From positions 1 to 35,604 of the forward strand of contig JAUWMQ010000013.1 in assembly GCA_030613065.1 (NCBI GenBank): a stretch of 35,604 nt of DNA. The letters are read 5' to 3'. Origin of the DNA: Candidatus Aegiribacteria sp. (GTDB taxonomy: Bacteria > Fermentibacterota > Fermentibacteria > Fermentibacterales > JCC-6). Below the pieces are notes generated by a model. That model was not told where the DNA came from. It saw only the letters and a program-made list of their open reading frames with translations, and ran no database searches. The position numbers and the translations under genes are program-made. This document shows, in pieces, positions 15,101 through 23,793 of the stretch (positions are counted from its first letter, which is position 1; every line of letters starts with the position of its first letter).

Positions 15101-15713
15101 CGCACACCTCCACGAATTTTCTCTCAAGCACTGCCATCTGTTCATCGGTGAAAATGATGCAGTCCCTGTACGGTCTGTAAGTCATGATCTTCTCCCATGA
15201 GACATCCGGATCGGCTTCATTCATCAGTTTCCAGTACGCCTGGAATTTAATCAGTGATCGCTCTTCATCACCTGAGCCCGGAGCATCGGTGTTCAGATGG
15301 AAAAGAGCATTCATAATCGAACCAAGGGAGTTGATGGCCTTGTTCTCGTTGAATGACAGTTTAGTACACTGCTCAAAATCCTCCAGTTTTTGACAGAGTT
15401 CACTGTGGGTCTCCGCTGATTCGATTATTTCAAGACGCAGTCTGTCCTCTTCAACCTTTCTCTCCTGCCCCAGCTTTTCGTAGATGAAAGTCCGGTTATC
15501 GTACCTGTCGCAGCTCTCGGCTTTCGCAGTTGAAAGCATGTTCCCCGTCTGCTGAATCCTGCTTTTGAACTCGGCGGAAGAACCGGCTTCTTCCATCATT
15601 TCCAGGTAATACTCACAATCCTTTATCCTGGACCTGTTAAGCTTCGGTTTTGTCCCGAATTGCTTCAGCTGGGAAGTGAAGTACCGTTTCTGCATTTCAA
15701 AGGAGTTATCCAC
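15084..15713 (-). CDS. Helical protein of unknown function, first gene of the operon
   Basis: 209 residues starting at a GTG (15711-15713) with GGAG eight bases before it. The protein is almost entirely helical and highly charged, with likely coiled-coil segments at residues 30-60 and 80-115. The C-terminal region has DVSWEKIMTYRPYRDC, which resembles the WDEVFADPRY region of the second gene product and may be a related short domain. No membrane segment or known motif is seen. It is the first of three overlapping genes; all three lack recognised homologues, so they may form one unknown system. Confidence 0.6.
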   Translation of the reverse strand: MDNSFEMQKRYFTSQLKQFGTKPKLNRSRIKDCEYYLEMMEEAGSSAEFKSRIQQTGNMLSTAKAESCDRYDNRTFIYEKLGQERKVEEDRLRLEIIESAETHSELCQKLEDFEQCTKLSFNENKAINSLGSIMNALFHLNTDAPGSGDEERSLIKFQAYWKLMNEADPDVSWEKIMTYRPYRDCIIFTDEQMAVLERKFVEVCDGRHS

Positions 15714-15927
15714 GCAACACTCCGTTCATTATATCATCACTCACCTTCATTTAATAAATCCGGATGAATGCCCCGACATCGCGTATCAAGGAACAATCGA
15801 CTATCTTTAACAATGATAAAGGGACTATATAGCAGCATAATTCCACTTGGATATATTGAATCTTTTGATGCAGGATGAATCAGGGGAACATCAATTGGAG
15901 TCGGATTCCATACTATCATTCAGCAGA

Positions 15928-17387
15928 TCAGCGAACGAGAACCATCCTTCTGCAGTATGTGTTGATGCCTGAATTTGCCACGATAGTGTATACACCTGCT
16001 GAAAGCAGTCTGCCGGCATCATCAGCAGTATCCCAGTTGATAACATAACTGCCGGGAGTCTCTGTGGTTCCAAGATGCCTGACTAATCGGCCACTCATAT
16101 CATAAACAGACAAGGATACCGGTAAGTGATCGGCAGTAAAGTAACTGATAGAGGTTGAGGTATTGCATGGATTTGGACTGCAGGAGGTGAATACAAAACC
16201 TTCTGGTGTAAATCCCTGTGACTGTTCCATACCCTGGGTAGAGACCTGAAACTTCAGCAGAAGTACATCACTGCCACCGGTACCAGTCTCGGTCGTACCG
16301 ACCATCAGATAGACATCCTCGGTAATTTCAAAGATCTCACCTGGTGTATCGTTACCAATCCCTCCGATCTGGGTCTGCCATTCCACATTGCCATTGAAAT
16401 CAGTCTTAAACAGGTAAATATCTGAACTGTATGAACTCTCCTCATTGTAGCACACACCTGCAACAAGGAAACCGCCATCCTGAACTTGAACAAAATCCCT
16501 CGCGGATTCATTACTCTCCGGGCTTCCTATTTCCCTGGTCCACAATATCAAACCATCGCTATCGATCATAGACAGATAGCAGTCATAGTCACTTCCTTCT
16601 TTAAGATATCCAGCAGCCAGGAAGGAACCGTCCGAGAGCTCACGGGTGCTGTTGAAACCATCGTAGAAAGATTCTCCAGCACAGGCATTCCATTCTTCCG
16701 AGCCGTTCTCGGAGAGTTTGATCACAGTCGCTCCCGCTCCGTAAGTAGTTCCGCGTCCTGACATTACATAGCCATCAGAGGTTTCCTGAAGGGAACTGAT
16801 GCTCCCAAAGCGCCCACACCCACATACGATTCTATCACAGTTGTGCCGGTGTCATCAATCATCAAAAAATATCCCTCGGCGCAACCACTTCCTCCGGAAT
16901 AACCCCCGTTATCCCCGCCCATTGCAAAGTAACCGTCTGAGGTTGCTATCATGGCATTACAGTAAGTGTAGGGATAATTTCCCTCATGGTACATCTGCCA
17001 CTGTATCGTCCCATTATCATCGGTCTTGATGCTATGTATGAAACTGAACGGCATTTCACTCTCAGAACCAGCTATGAAATACCCGCCGTCAGCAGTTTGA
17101 ACCGCTGAAGCTACAGAGAGGTAGTACTCACCCTTGAAACTTGCGTCCCATTCGGGGAGTCCTGTACTGTCAGTCTTTACAATGTAGTACCATGGATATG
17201 TGTATGGAGCTTCTCTATTACCGGCAATAATATAGCCGCCGTCAGAGGTGTGTCTTACACTTACTCCCTCCTCCGCGAATGTACCACCGTATGTCCTTAT
17301 CCAGAGTGTGTCTACATCCAATGCAAAAATCCGGGAAGATGCAGTAATCAGGAAAATTGTCGATAGATAAACGATTCGATATTTCAT
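15928..17387 (-). pseudogene. Secreted repeat protein with FlgD/T9SS-type C-terminal domain, split by a frameshift
   Basis: Two frames make one protein of about 485 residues. The first (17387-16764) begins with a signal peptide (MKYRIVYLSTIFLITASSRI). The second continues to 15928. Repeats of about 60 residues with the core TSDGGYIIAG, TADGGYFIAG, TSDGYFAMGG, TSDGYVMSGR, LSDGSFLAAG and VQDGGFLVAG run across the junction, and the fourth is only complete if one base is gained or lost near 16793-16803. The last 80 residues (SPNPCNTSTSISYF, VYDMSGRLVRHLG, SAGVYTIV) form the FlgD-Ig-like domain used as a type IX secretion/sorting tail. It is either a real frameshift or a sequence error. Confidence 0.75.
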
Positions 17388-17767
17388 ATGAACCCTCCTT
17401 AAAAATACTATTACATCAGTAGGAGTTACATGTCAATGATAATCCTGCAAACAGGCATTCAGTATCTGCTTTCTTTCTGGAATTATCTACTGCTTCTCAA
17501 TGGGATTCTCTGAAAAACCGCTATCCCTATCATCCCACGAGTTCACACCTATGGATTCGTTTTGACTCAACAAGAACATTTGCAATTCAGGCTGGTACAG
17601 ATAGACTTTGCGTACTGTGGAGGTTACGGGATGATTCTCTCCATCGTCATTATGCAGAGTAGGATCTTCTCAAATCAGCATCGTCCCTGCAAGCACGAGG
17701 TCATCAAATCCATCATTGTTACAACCCGTAAACGACCAGTCCAGATCGTATTCATTTGGTGAGAGGT
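17388..17767. other. Intergenic region with gene remnants
   Basis: No intact gene lies in these 380 bases. On the minus strand an open stretch ending at TGA 17670-17672 reads SPNEYDLDWSFTGCNNDGFDDL, reminiscent of FG-GAP/VCBS repeats (NDGFDDLV), and looks like the 3' tail of a lost secreted-protein gene. On the plus strand a 79-codon run without a start codon (17423-17662) was not accepted as a gene. Confidence 0.35.
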
Positions 17768-17890
17768 TTAAAGACAGCTGGGCTTGGCAGAGAGGATACA
17801 ATTCTGAATCGGGACAACAACCTTTTCTTGACCAGGTTTGAATTTCTCGAATCCGAATGTTTCAGTAAGGATACTGTGGATTTCAGACAT
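17768..17890 (-). pseudogene. 5' fragment of a recQ-like helicase gene
   Basis: Only about 40 codons remain. The start MSEIHSILTETFGFEKFKPG is followed by QEKVV, matching the N-terminus of RecQ helicases ('L...FGf..FRpGQe.vi'), which contains the Q-motif. After PIQNCILSA the frame leaves the family, before the Walker A motif, and stops. Its ATG overlaps the stop of the upstream DUF4143 ATPase gene by eight bases. The rest of recQ is absent from the following DNA, so this is a deletion remnant. Confidence 0.55.
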
Positions 17891-18990
17891 TGTCCCGGTC
17901 TCCTTCTGCAGCACGCCTGATTCTGTTCTGGTCTGCAAGAAGCCCTGCCGCATACAGCGGGAGTTTAAGGGTTGGTTTGTTGTCTCCTGTCAGTGAATTT
18001 GTCCAGAAACCGAGTTTGACTATAAGTGGTGAAGCGTATTTGCCGGCAAAAATGCCTGCAGACTTGGCCTGTGTTCTTCTGCCTGCCTTCACTTCAACTG
18101 GAATTGAGATTCCTTCTGATTGAATAACGAATTCGACTTCAGCTTTGCCTCCCTGCCAGCTGTGAAGCTGGTTCATTCCGGATGCTGTCAGCTCCTGGGC
18201 AACAAAGTTTTCAGCTACCCAGCCTTTGTAGAAACCCGGGATGAAAGCCTCTTTTTTTAATAGTGGTATTTCAGCCAGATGTGAAAGGATTCCGATATCA
18301 TGCAGATACAATTTAAATCTGTTAGGAGATTCCCATGCAGAAAGAGGTTGTTCGCCTCTGCTGGCCAAAGGTACTTTTAGAAGAATACTGCTTGCAACCA
18401 GCCAATTGATGGCTCCAGAAAGATTTTGATATTTGTTTTTACCTGGAATTACTCCCTTGAACCTGAATCTTTCCGCATTGCCATTTACCTCTCTACCTAA
18501 TTGTGAAGGGATGCTTGTCAAAATTCCTGTGATTTGTGTTGAGTTTTCACTGCCAGCATGTTTCGCAATATCTGCAAGATAGCTGTTAAGAAGATTATGC
18601 ATAATCATTCTTACTTCTTCTGTTGCAAGAAGGGTGCTTTCGATTCTTAGATTACTGTAACAGCTTACTGCTTCAGGCATACCCCCCACAGAGAGATACT
18701 CGCTGAACAAAGTCCATAATCTGATGTGGTAGAATTCGTCAAGAGGTTTCCTGTAGTCAAGATTTTTCAGAACTTCAGATATTTGATGTTCGTTAACACC
18801 CGCCAGGAACTCAGTGAAACTCAAAGGGTTAAGATCCAGAATATTCACTTTGCCAACAGGGAAGGAACTATCTCCCAGGCTGATTCCAAGGAGACTTCCA
18901 GTGGCAGCTATACATGCTTCGGGCATATCCTGCGCAAAGTACTTTAAAGATGTCAGAAAGCATTACCACTTATTTGAAGAATATCGAATT
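17883..18990 (-). pseudogene. N-terminally broken DUF4143 AAA ATPase
   Basis: The intact 347-codon frame (17883-18926) matches the later half of ATPases with a DUF4143 domain: AATGSLLGISLGDSSFPVG (sensor region), VNILDLNPLSFTEFLAG, then FSEYLSVGGMPEAVSCY, and a C-terminal HSWQGGKAEVEFVIQSEG with IPVEVKAG, a PD-(D/E)xK-like strand pair. The Walker A and B part is missing. Just upstream, LTSLKYFAQDMP continues in frame to a TAA at about 18963, and FDILQISGNAF in a shifted frame resembles the DEIQ region of Walker B, so the 5' half has decayed by frameshift and deletion. Such ATPases are mobile and of unclear role. Confidence 0.7.
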
Positions 18991-19249
18991 TGTGCTACCT
19001 CTTTCTCTGATTTGGTAATGTCGAAGAATTTAGATTTTACAGCATCGGCTAACTTTTCTCACTGGATCAGTCCAGTGCATCTTCAATCCTCAGTGTAAAC
19101 CGAAATCTTTCTTTTGCCATCTTCTATTGCTTAAACGGTGTATCCCAGTCCTCCTTCAAAGCAATTATATGTTTTACACCACCAGAAAAAGTGTGCGCCC
19201 TCTGCGCCAGTCAAGCAGAAGAGCTTCTCCTAAGGCATGCTTATCATAC
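18991..19249. other. Decayed 5' remnant of the ATPase gene and leuD downstream region
   Basis: No intact gene is seen. The part next to 18990 probably holds scrambled pieces of the missing ATPase N-terminus. Stops occur in all minus-strand frames. No clear terminator hairpin was found after leuD. Confidence 0.4.
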
Positions 19250-19768
19250 TTACATTGTTTCCGCGTACTGAAACAGCCCTCCCGCGAGATAGATATCCCT
19301 GGCGACTTCGCTCATGGGGTTGCCCTGAAACCTGTTATCCCCAGCGCTGAGGACACCGGCCTCAAGATTGAGTTCCGCTATCTCGAAGTTACTGAAAAGG
19401 TCGTCGGGAAGATCAGGTAGTTCAATTATCGGGAAACCACTGTTTATTGCGTTTCTCTTGTAGATGGCGCCGAATGACCTGGCTATTACAGTCTGGACAC
19501 CCAAAGCCTTGAAACAGTCCACCGCGTGCTGGCGTGAGCTGCCTGAACCGAAATTGTCACCTGCAAGAACAAGATCACCTGACTGTGCTTTATCCGCAAA
19601 ATCTTTGTAACCTTCCAGGTTGCCGAATGCGAACTGACCCATTTTATCAATGTCTGTTACAGCAAGATGGGCATTGTGATAAATCATGTCCGTATCGATA
19701 TCGCTGAAGAGCTTCCCGTTTTCCCTGAGTACCCAGAGTCTACCATTTAAGATCATTTCGACTGACAT
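19250..19768 (-). CDS. leuD: Aconitase-superfamily hydratase, small subunit (LeuD type)
   Basis: 172 residues, the small subunit of an isopropylmalate-isomerase-type enzyme. Diagnostic segments are FSDIDTDMIYHN, the loop that holds substrate-specific residues, FGSGSSRQHAVDCFKALG and FGAIYKRNAINSGFP. In LeuD the loop reads YLRT and in methanogen homoaconitase YLV-x; here it is HLAV (residues 34-37), so the substrate could differ from isopropylmalate. Other leucine-pathway genes are absent from the window. The ATG overlaps the leuC stop by one base (TAATG), with an AGGAGGTG ribosome-binding site before it. It ends the minus-strand operon. Confidence 0.85.
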   Translation of the reverse strand: MSVEMILNGRLWVLRENGKLFSDIDTDMIYHNAHLAVTDIDKMGQFAFGNLEGYKDFADKAQSGDLVLAGDNFGSGSSRQHAVDCFKALGVQTVIARSFGAIYKRNAINSGFPIIELPDLPDDLFSNFEIAELNLEAGVLSAGDNRFQGNPMSEVARDIYLAGGLFQYAETM

Positions 19769-21018
19769 TACAGCACCTCCTTCAGTTCATGCACGGAAGC
19801 AATTCTGCCAAGCACTGCAGATGCTGCTGCCGTTCCAATTCCTGCCAGGTACGTGTTCCCCTTGCCCTGCTTGCCCTTGAAGTTCCTGTTGGATGTGCTT
19901 ACCTGCACTTCTCCCTCACCGGTCATTCCGATCTGCCCCGAGGCGCATCCGCCGCAGCCTGCGTTGCTTACAATTCCACCGGCATCAAAAATGTCTTTCA
20001 GAAGCCCTTCATCAAGGAGCCTTGCCCAGGTTGCCCTGGTCGCGGGTACAACCTTCAGCATTACACCGGGGGCCACTTTACGACCCTTCAGCAGTTCCGC
20101 TGCATACTTCAGATCCTGATAGGTTCCATTGGTACAGCTTCCAATGAAAACTCCATCGACCTTTACATCTGTCTTCTCCGATACAGGATACACATTGGTG
20201 GGACTGGGTGGTGCGGCGATCAGAGGTTCCAGCCCATCTATATCAAGAGAGTAGTCTTCCAGATAAGCAGTATCCGAATCAGCATAAACAGCCTCGTTGC
20301 GTGTGATGCCGAAGAAATCCAGTACGTTATCGTTTGGCGGTATGAGAGCGATTATCGCTCCCATTTCAGTTGCGAGGCTTGAAAGGGTTACGCAGTCTTC
20401 GAGAGAAGCGTTCTTCAGCCATGGGCCGTAAATTTCAACTGACTTACCCAGAAGTTCATGACTGCTGAACCTTCTCAGCATAGCCAGGGCAATATCCTTT
20501 GCTTCAGTTCCAGCAGTCGGCATTCCATCAAGTGTAACTCTGATCGATTCAGGAACTTCAAACCACACTTTCCCGGTCTTGAAGGCGTAGGCAATGTCTA
20601 CATCTCCCATTCCCTGTCCGAAGGCTCCCACAGACCCCATGATGTTAAGATGGCTGTCTGTCCCTACGGTAGTCGTCCCAGGTTTTGCGAATTTCTCTTC
20701 GATCACTACATGAGACCCAATTCCGGCGTCCACATCGTAAACCTTCAGATCATTCTTTCTGGCAAAGATCCTGATACGCTGCTGATTGTTTGCATAGGGA
20801 ATTGTATTTGCAGGAACATTACAGTCGAATGTAAAAAAGGTTTTCGACCTTTCGGCTATAGGGGAATCGCCTCCGTACTTTTCAAGATTTCCCACAACAC
20901 TTGCTCCCGCGAAATCCCTTGCCGTTCTGTTATCAATATCTATCCAGACAACGTCTCCGGCACGACAGTCTTCCCCTCCGTGCGAGGACATGATCTTCTC
21001 GATCAGGCTTCTGCCCAT
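19768..21018 (-). CDS. leuC: Aconitase-superfamily hydratase, large subunit (LeuC type)
   Basis: 416 residues, the size of the short LeuC2/archaeal-type large subunit. The three cluster cysteines are in GVFIGSCTNGTYQDL and NAGCGGCASGQ, ligating the [4Fe-4S] centre that dehydrates and rehydrates the substrate. TTVGTDSHLNIMGSVGAFGQGMG is the family's conserved core. The usual GICHQV histidine loop reads DAGIGSHVVIEE. With the small subunit it would isomerise a 2- or 3-hydroxy tricarboxylate-like acid (isopropylmalate, homocitrate or dimethylmalate types). It overlaps the metallophosphoesterase gene by 16 bases and leuD by one. Enzyme class is clear; exact substrate is not. Confidence 0.88.
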   Translation of the reverse strand: MGRSLIEKIMSSHGGEDCRAGDVVWIDIDNRTARDFAGASVVGNLEKYGGDSPIAERSKTFFTFDCNVPANTIPYANNQQRIRIFARKNDLKVYDVDAGIGSHVVIEEKFAKPGTTTVGTDSHLNIMGSVGAFGQGMGDVDIAYAFKTGKVWFEVPESIRVTLDGMPTAGTEAKDIALAMLRRFSSHELLGKSVEIYGPWLKNASLEDCVTLSSLATEMGAIIALIPPNDNVLDFFGITRNEAVYADSDTAYLEDYSLDIDGLEPLIAAPPSPTNVYPVSEKTDVKVDGVFIGSCTNGTYQDLKYAAELLKGRKVAPGVMLKVVPATRATWARLLDEGLLKDIFDAGGIVSNAGCGGCASGQIGMTGEGEVQVSTSNRNFKGKQGKGNTYLAGIGTAAASAVLGRIASVHELKEVL

Positions 21019-21782
21019 TTCTGCCTCCTAGTATAATCATCAGTATGCCACTTTCCCCTTGGATCCCTGCCAAGGAGAATACATTTAAGAAAGGTCTCCG
21101 GTAGACCTTCATGCCTGTACTTATTCTCATAAATAACCGTATTGAACGGGATCCTGCGCCAGCAGATGGATGTTGTTGTATTCTCTTCATTGATATCAAG
21201 AACAGCCATTGTTGCTTCCCCGGGAAGGGTTCCTCCTCCAACGCTTCCAGGGTTTATTATCATCCGGCTGCCCCTGGGCTGAAGCAACATTTCATGTGTA
21301 TGTCCCAGAACCAGAATATCACAGGAATTCCTCGAAAGCATGTAATCGTATACTTCATTTGATACATTTCCCCGGATACTCCCATTGATATCGCCCGGCA
21401 GGCCATGAACGCAAAGTATGCGTCGGCTTCCAATCCTGTACCTAAGTTCAGCTGGGAGCTTCTTAAGGTATTTCTTCTGCGCCGGCTTTATCTGATCCTT
21501 CGTCCATTGAAGCAGTTCAGAAGACAGATGTTCCCAGTGTATATTCTCGAAGGAATCTCCAGTACTATCCCTTCCTTTTGCCACCGCCCGGTCACAGTTT
21601 CCCTGAATAGTATCAATATTATTTTTCTGCAGAAGATCGATCACTTCTGATGGAAACGGACCGAACTGAACGAGATCCCCAAGGCAGATAATCTGGTCAA
21701 CGTCCTCTTCAGTAAGTGCTTTCAGGCATGCCTCGAGACCCGGCAGATTACCATGAATATCAGATATTATCCCTATTCTCAA
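21003..21782 (-). CDS. Calcineurin-like metallophosphoesterase (YfcE/YmdB-like)
   Basis: 259 residues of the MPP fold. Metal-binding motifs in order: IISDIHGNLPGLEA (D-x-H), ICLGDLVQFGPFP (GD), IQGNCDRA (GNxD), CVHGLPG (H) and VLGHTHEMLLQ (GHTH). This arrangement fits the bacterial single-domain phosphodiesterases such as YfcE and MJ0936. Substrate not inferable. Residues 175-259 form an extension with a GTLPGEATMAVLDI strand and a basic tail; the last 16 bases overlap leuC. Its start overlaps the upstream DUF1343 stop by four bases. Confidence 0.85.
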   Translation of the reverse strand: MRIGIISDIHGNLPGLEACLKALTEEDVDQIICLGDLVQFGPFPSEVIDLLQKNNIDTIQGNCDRAVAKGRDSTGDSFENIHWEHLSSELLQWTKDQIKPAQKKYLKKLPAELRYRIGSRRILCVHGLPGDINGSIRGNVSNEVYDYMLSRNSCDILVLGHTHEMLLQPRGSRMIINPGSVGGGTLPGEATMAVLDINEENTTTSICWRRIPFNTVIYENKYRHEGLPETFLKCILLGRDPRGKWHTDDYTRRQKWAEA

Positions 21783-22936
21783 CTGCGGAACTCCCTTTCG
21801 TATAAAAGAATATCACGGGTAAACTCGGAATGCAGTACAGGGTTGCCACGGGCCAGCTCAAGAAGCTTATCGGGATCACTCCCGTTTACGGCTTCCCTTA
21901 CTTCCGGGCCGCCCGATAGTATATCAACTGGCATCTTTCTGAATTCATATTCATATGGCGGATCATTCCACCCGGTCCGGGAATATCTGAAAGTTTCAAG
22001 CAGAATGCCCAGTGCGGTTCTGAGGGGCCGGAACATAGACCTGTTCAGAACATGAATCTCACCACCGTAACACATTTCTCCTGCGTGCTTGTTAAAAGTC
22101 GGAATGAATGCGTGCGGTCTGAGGACAGCTCCCCCCAGAAAGGTAGTTCCGTTAAGTCTGCTGCAAAGTTCATCTGCATTTATCCATGGAGCACCGAAGA
22201 CATTGAACGGCCTCGTTGTTCCCCTGCCTTCGGAAAGGTTAGTAGCTTCCAGAAGACACATTCCCGGATATACAGACGCTGTTTCTGCAGTTGGCATGTT
22301 AGGAGATGGGTATACCCATTGGTAATCAGCCGGGATGCCTTCTCCGTCCCAGCAGGTCATTCGGATAACTTCAGGGGCGGGAAGAGCATCAAGCCGGGCA
22401 AATAAAAGAGCCAGTTCTCCAACAGTCAAACCATGCCTGACTGGAATGGGATAGAGTCCTACGAAAGATTCGTATCCTTTCCTGAGCGGCTTTCCCTCGA
22501 TTATTGAATTACCGAGTGGATTAGGTCTGTCAAGCACGACAACGGGAATACCAGCTTCCCCGCAGGCTCTCATGCAGTAAGCCATTGTGTAAATGTAAGT
22601 GTAATATCTTGCTCCCACATCCTGGAGATCAACCACCAGGCAATCCAGTCCTTCAAGAATTGCAGGATCCGGCCTTCGTTTTTTACCGTAAAGGCTGAAT
22701 ACAGGGATCCCGTAACGGGGATGAGTATATCCTTCCCATTCTATCATGTTATCCTGAGTCTCGCCATGAAATCCATGCTGGGGGCCGAACAGCATCGCGG
22801 GTTCGACTTCAGGCATTGCTGCAAGGACTTCCAGCGAAGACTGGTATCCTGAATTCACAGCCGCATAGTGGGAAAGTAGTCCTATCTTTCCACCGGGAAG
22901 CATATCCCTGTCAAGTCTGTCAAGGCCTGTTTGCAT
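21779..22936 (-). CDS. DUF1343 protein, NamZ-like exo-beta-N-acetylmuramidase
   Basis: 385 residues along the whole DUF1343 family. Recognisable are LLSHYAAVNSGYQSSLEVL, MLFGPQHGFHGETQDNMIEW, FSLYGKKRRPDPAILEGLDCLVVDLQDVGARYYTY (split: FSLYGKKRRP and VVDLQDVGARYYTYIYTM), VLDRPNPLGNSIIEG, and YPSPNMPTAETASVYPG with EGRGTTRPF. The Bacillus subtilis member (YbbC/NamZ) releases terminal MurNAc from peptidoglycan fragments (GH171). No signal peptide is seen, so it may act on imported muropeptides in the cytoplasm. Its neighbour alr also belongs to cell-wall metabolism. It overlaps the phosphoesterase start by four bases. Confidence 0.85.
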   Translation of the reverse strand: MQTGLDRLDRDMLPGGKIGLLSHYAAVNSGYQSSLEVLAAMPEVEPAMLFGPQHGFHGETQDNMIEWEGYTHPRYGIPVFSLYGKKRRPDPAILEGLDCLVVDLQDVGARYYTYIYTMAYCMRACGEAGIPVVVLDRPNPLGNSIIEGKPLRKGYESFVGLYPIPVRHGLTVGELALLFARLDALPAPEVIRMTCWDGEGIPADYQWVYPSPNMPTAETASVYPGMCLLEATNLSEGRGTTRPFNVFGAPWINADELCSRLNGTTFLGGAVLRPHAFIPTFNKHAGEMCYGGEIHVLNRSMFRPLRTALGILLETFRYSRTGWNDPPYEYEFRKMPVDILSGGPEVREAVNGSDPDKLLELARGNPVLHSEFTRDILLYEREFRS

Positions 22937-23024
22937 CTTCCCCTTAAATCGTCATCCCATATGGAACAATAATGTTAAAAAGTACAGATCCGGTACGATT
23001 AGTGGGTACCGTTAGTGAGTACCG

Positions 23025-23789
23025 TCAGAATTCAAGCCTGTCTCCCCGCCGGAGTATCACTACCCTGTCACGGAATCTCCGGGCAACGTTCTTTTCGATC
23101 TCATGTCTTTCCCAGGGTTTCAGATGAAAAGCATAAACGGGAATATCAGGTCTGTTAAGCTTATTCAATTCCTTCTCAAGAAGTGACGGGGTCAGGTGGT
23201 TGCTTGCGATTGCAATATCCGTTTTCTGGTCAGGGAAAGATATTTCAGCTATGATCAATTTAAGATCATCCAATTCCGAGGCTTTCTCCCAGATGGAACA
23301 GGTTGGGCCAGTATCTCCGGTATGAAGCATGGAACCGGTCGCTGATCTGAACAGGAATCCTCTGGCACCCGCTCCATGACAGACAGGTTCTGCCCATGCG
23401 GTTATTCCTCCTGGCAGCTCGAACCATTCTCTGTCATGAATGGTTTCATAAATCAGTGCGGGGCCAATGGAGGTTTTTATCCGGCTGAAATCCGGCCAGA
23501 TCAGATCGTTCATGTAATGCTTCTTCACGATTTCGAGGCATGCTTTGCTGCCCATGACCCTGAGAGGCTCATCCCTTATGGCAACAGTGGCATCTATCAT
23601 GAAGCCAAGTTCAAGTACGTGATCCAGGTGTGCATGTGTTAGAAGAACCATATCAACATTCTCCTGCTGCTGCCCGGACAACATGGAAGCCGAGCCGGCA
23701 TCCAGCAGAACCGATTCACCTAGAAGCATGGAGCAGAGATTGCATCCAGACTGCTTTGATCCGTCAACACCAATAACATCTATGTCCAC
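23025..23789 (-). CDS. MBL-fold phosphodiesterase, class II cyclic nucleotide type
   Basis: 254 residues of metallo-beta-lactamase fold. The motif LLTHAHLDHVLELGFMID has the THxHLDH form of class II 3',5'-cyclic-nucleotide phosphodiesterases (CpdP/PDE1). MLHTGDTGPT supplies the metal-bridging Asp and IASNHLTPS the last His region. The family hydrolyses cAMP or cGMP; relatives with other substrates exist, so the activity is provisional. Most of the fold is present and the length is a little shorter than CpdP. It begins four bases after the alr stop and belongs to the same operon. Confidence 0.75.
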   Translation of the reverse strand: MDIDVIGVDGSKQSGCNLCSMLLGESVLLDAGSASMLSGQQQENVDMVLLTHAHLDHVLELGFMIDATVAIRDEPLRVMGSKACLEIVKKHYMNDLIWPDFSRIKTSIGPALIYETIHDREWFELPGGITAWAEPVCHGAGARGFLFRSATGSMLHTGDTGPTCSIWEKASELDDLKLIIAEISFPDQKTDIAIASNHLTPSLLEKELNKLNRPDIPVYAFHLKPWERHEIEKNVARRFRDRVVILRRGDRLEF

Positions 23790-23793
23790 TTGT

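Noticed and set aside
17423-17662. 79-codon plus-strand open run reading as a plausible protein
   Set aside because: No start codon, no ribosome-binding site and no family match; it sits among decayed minus-strand remnants.
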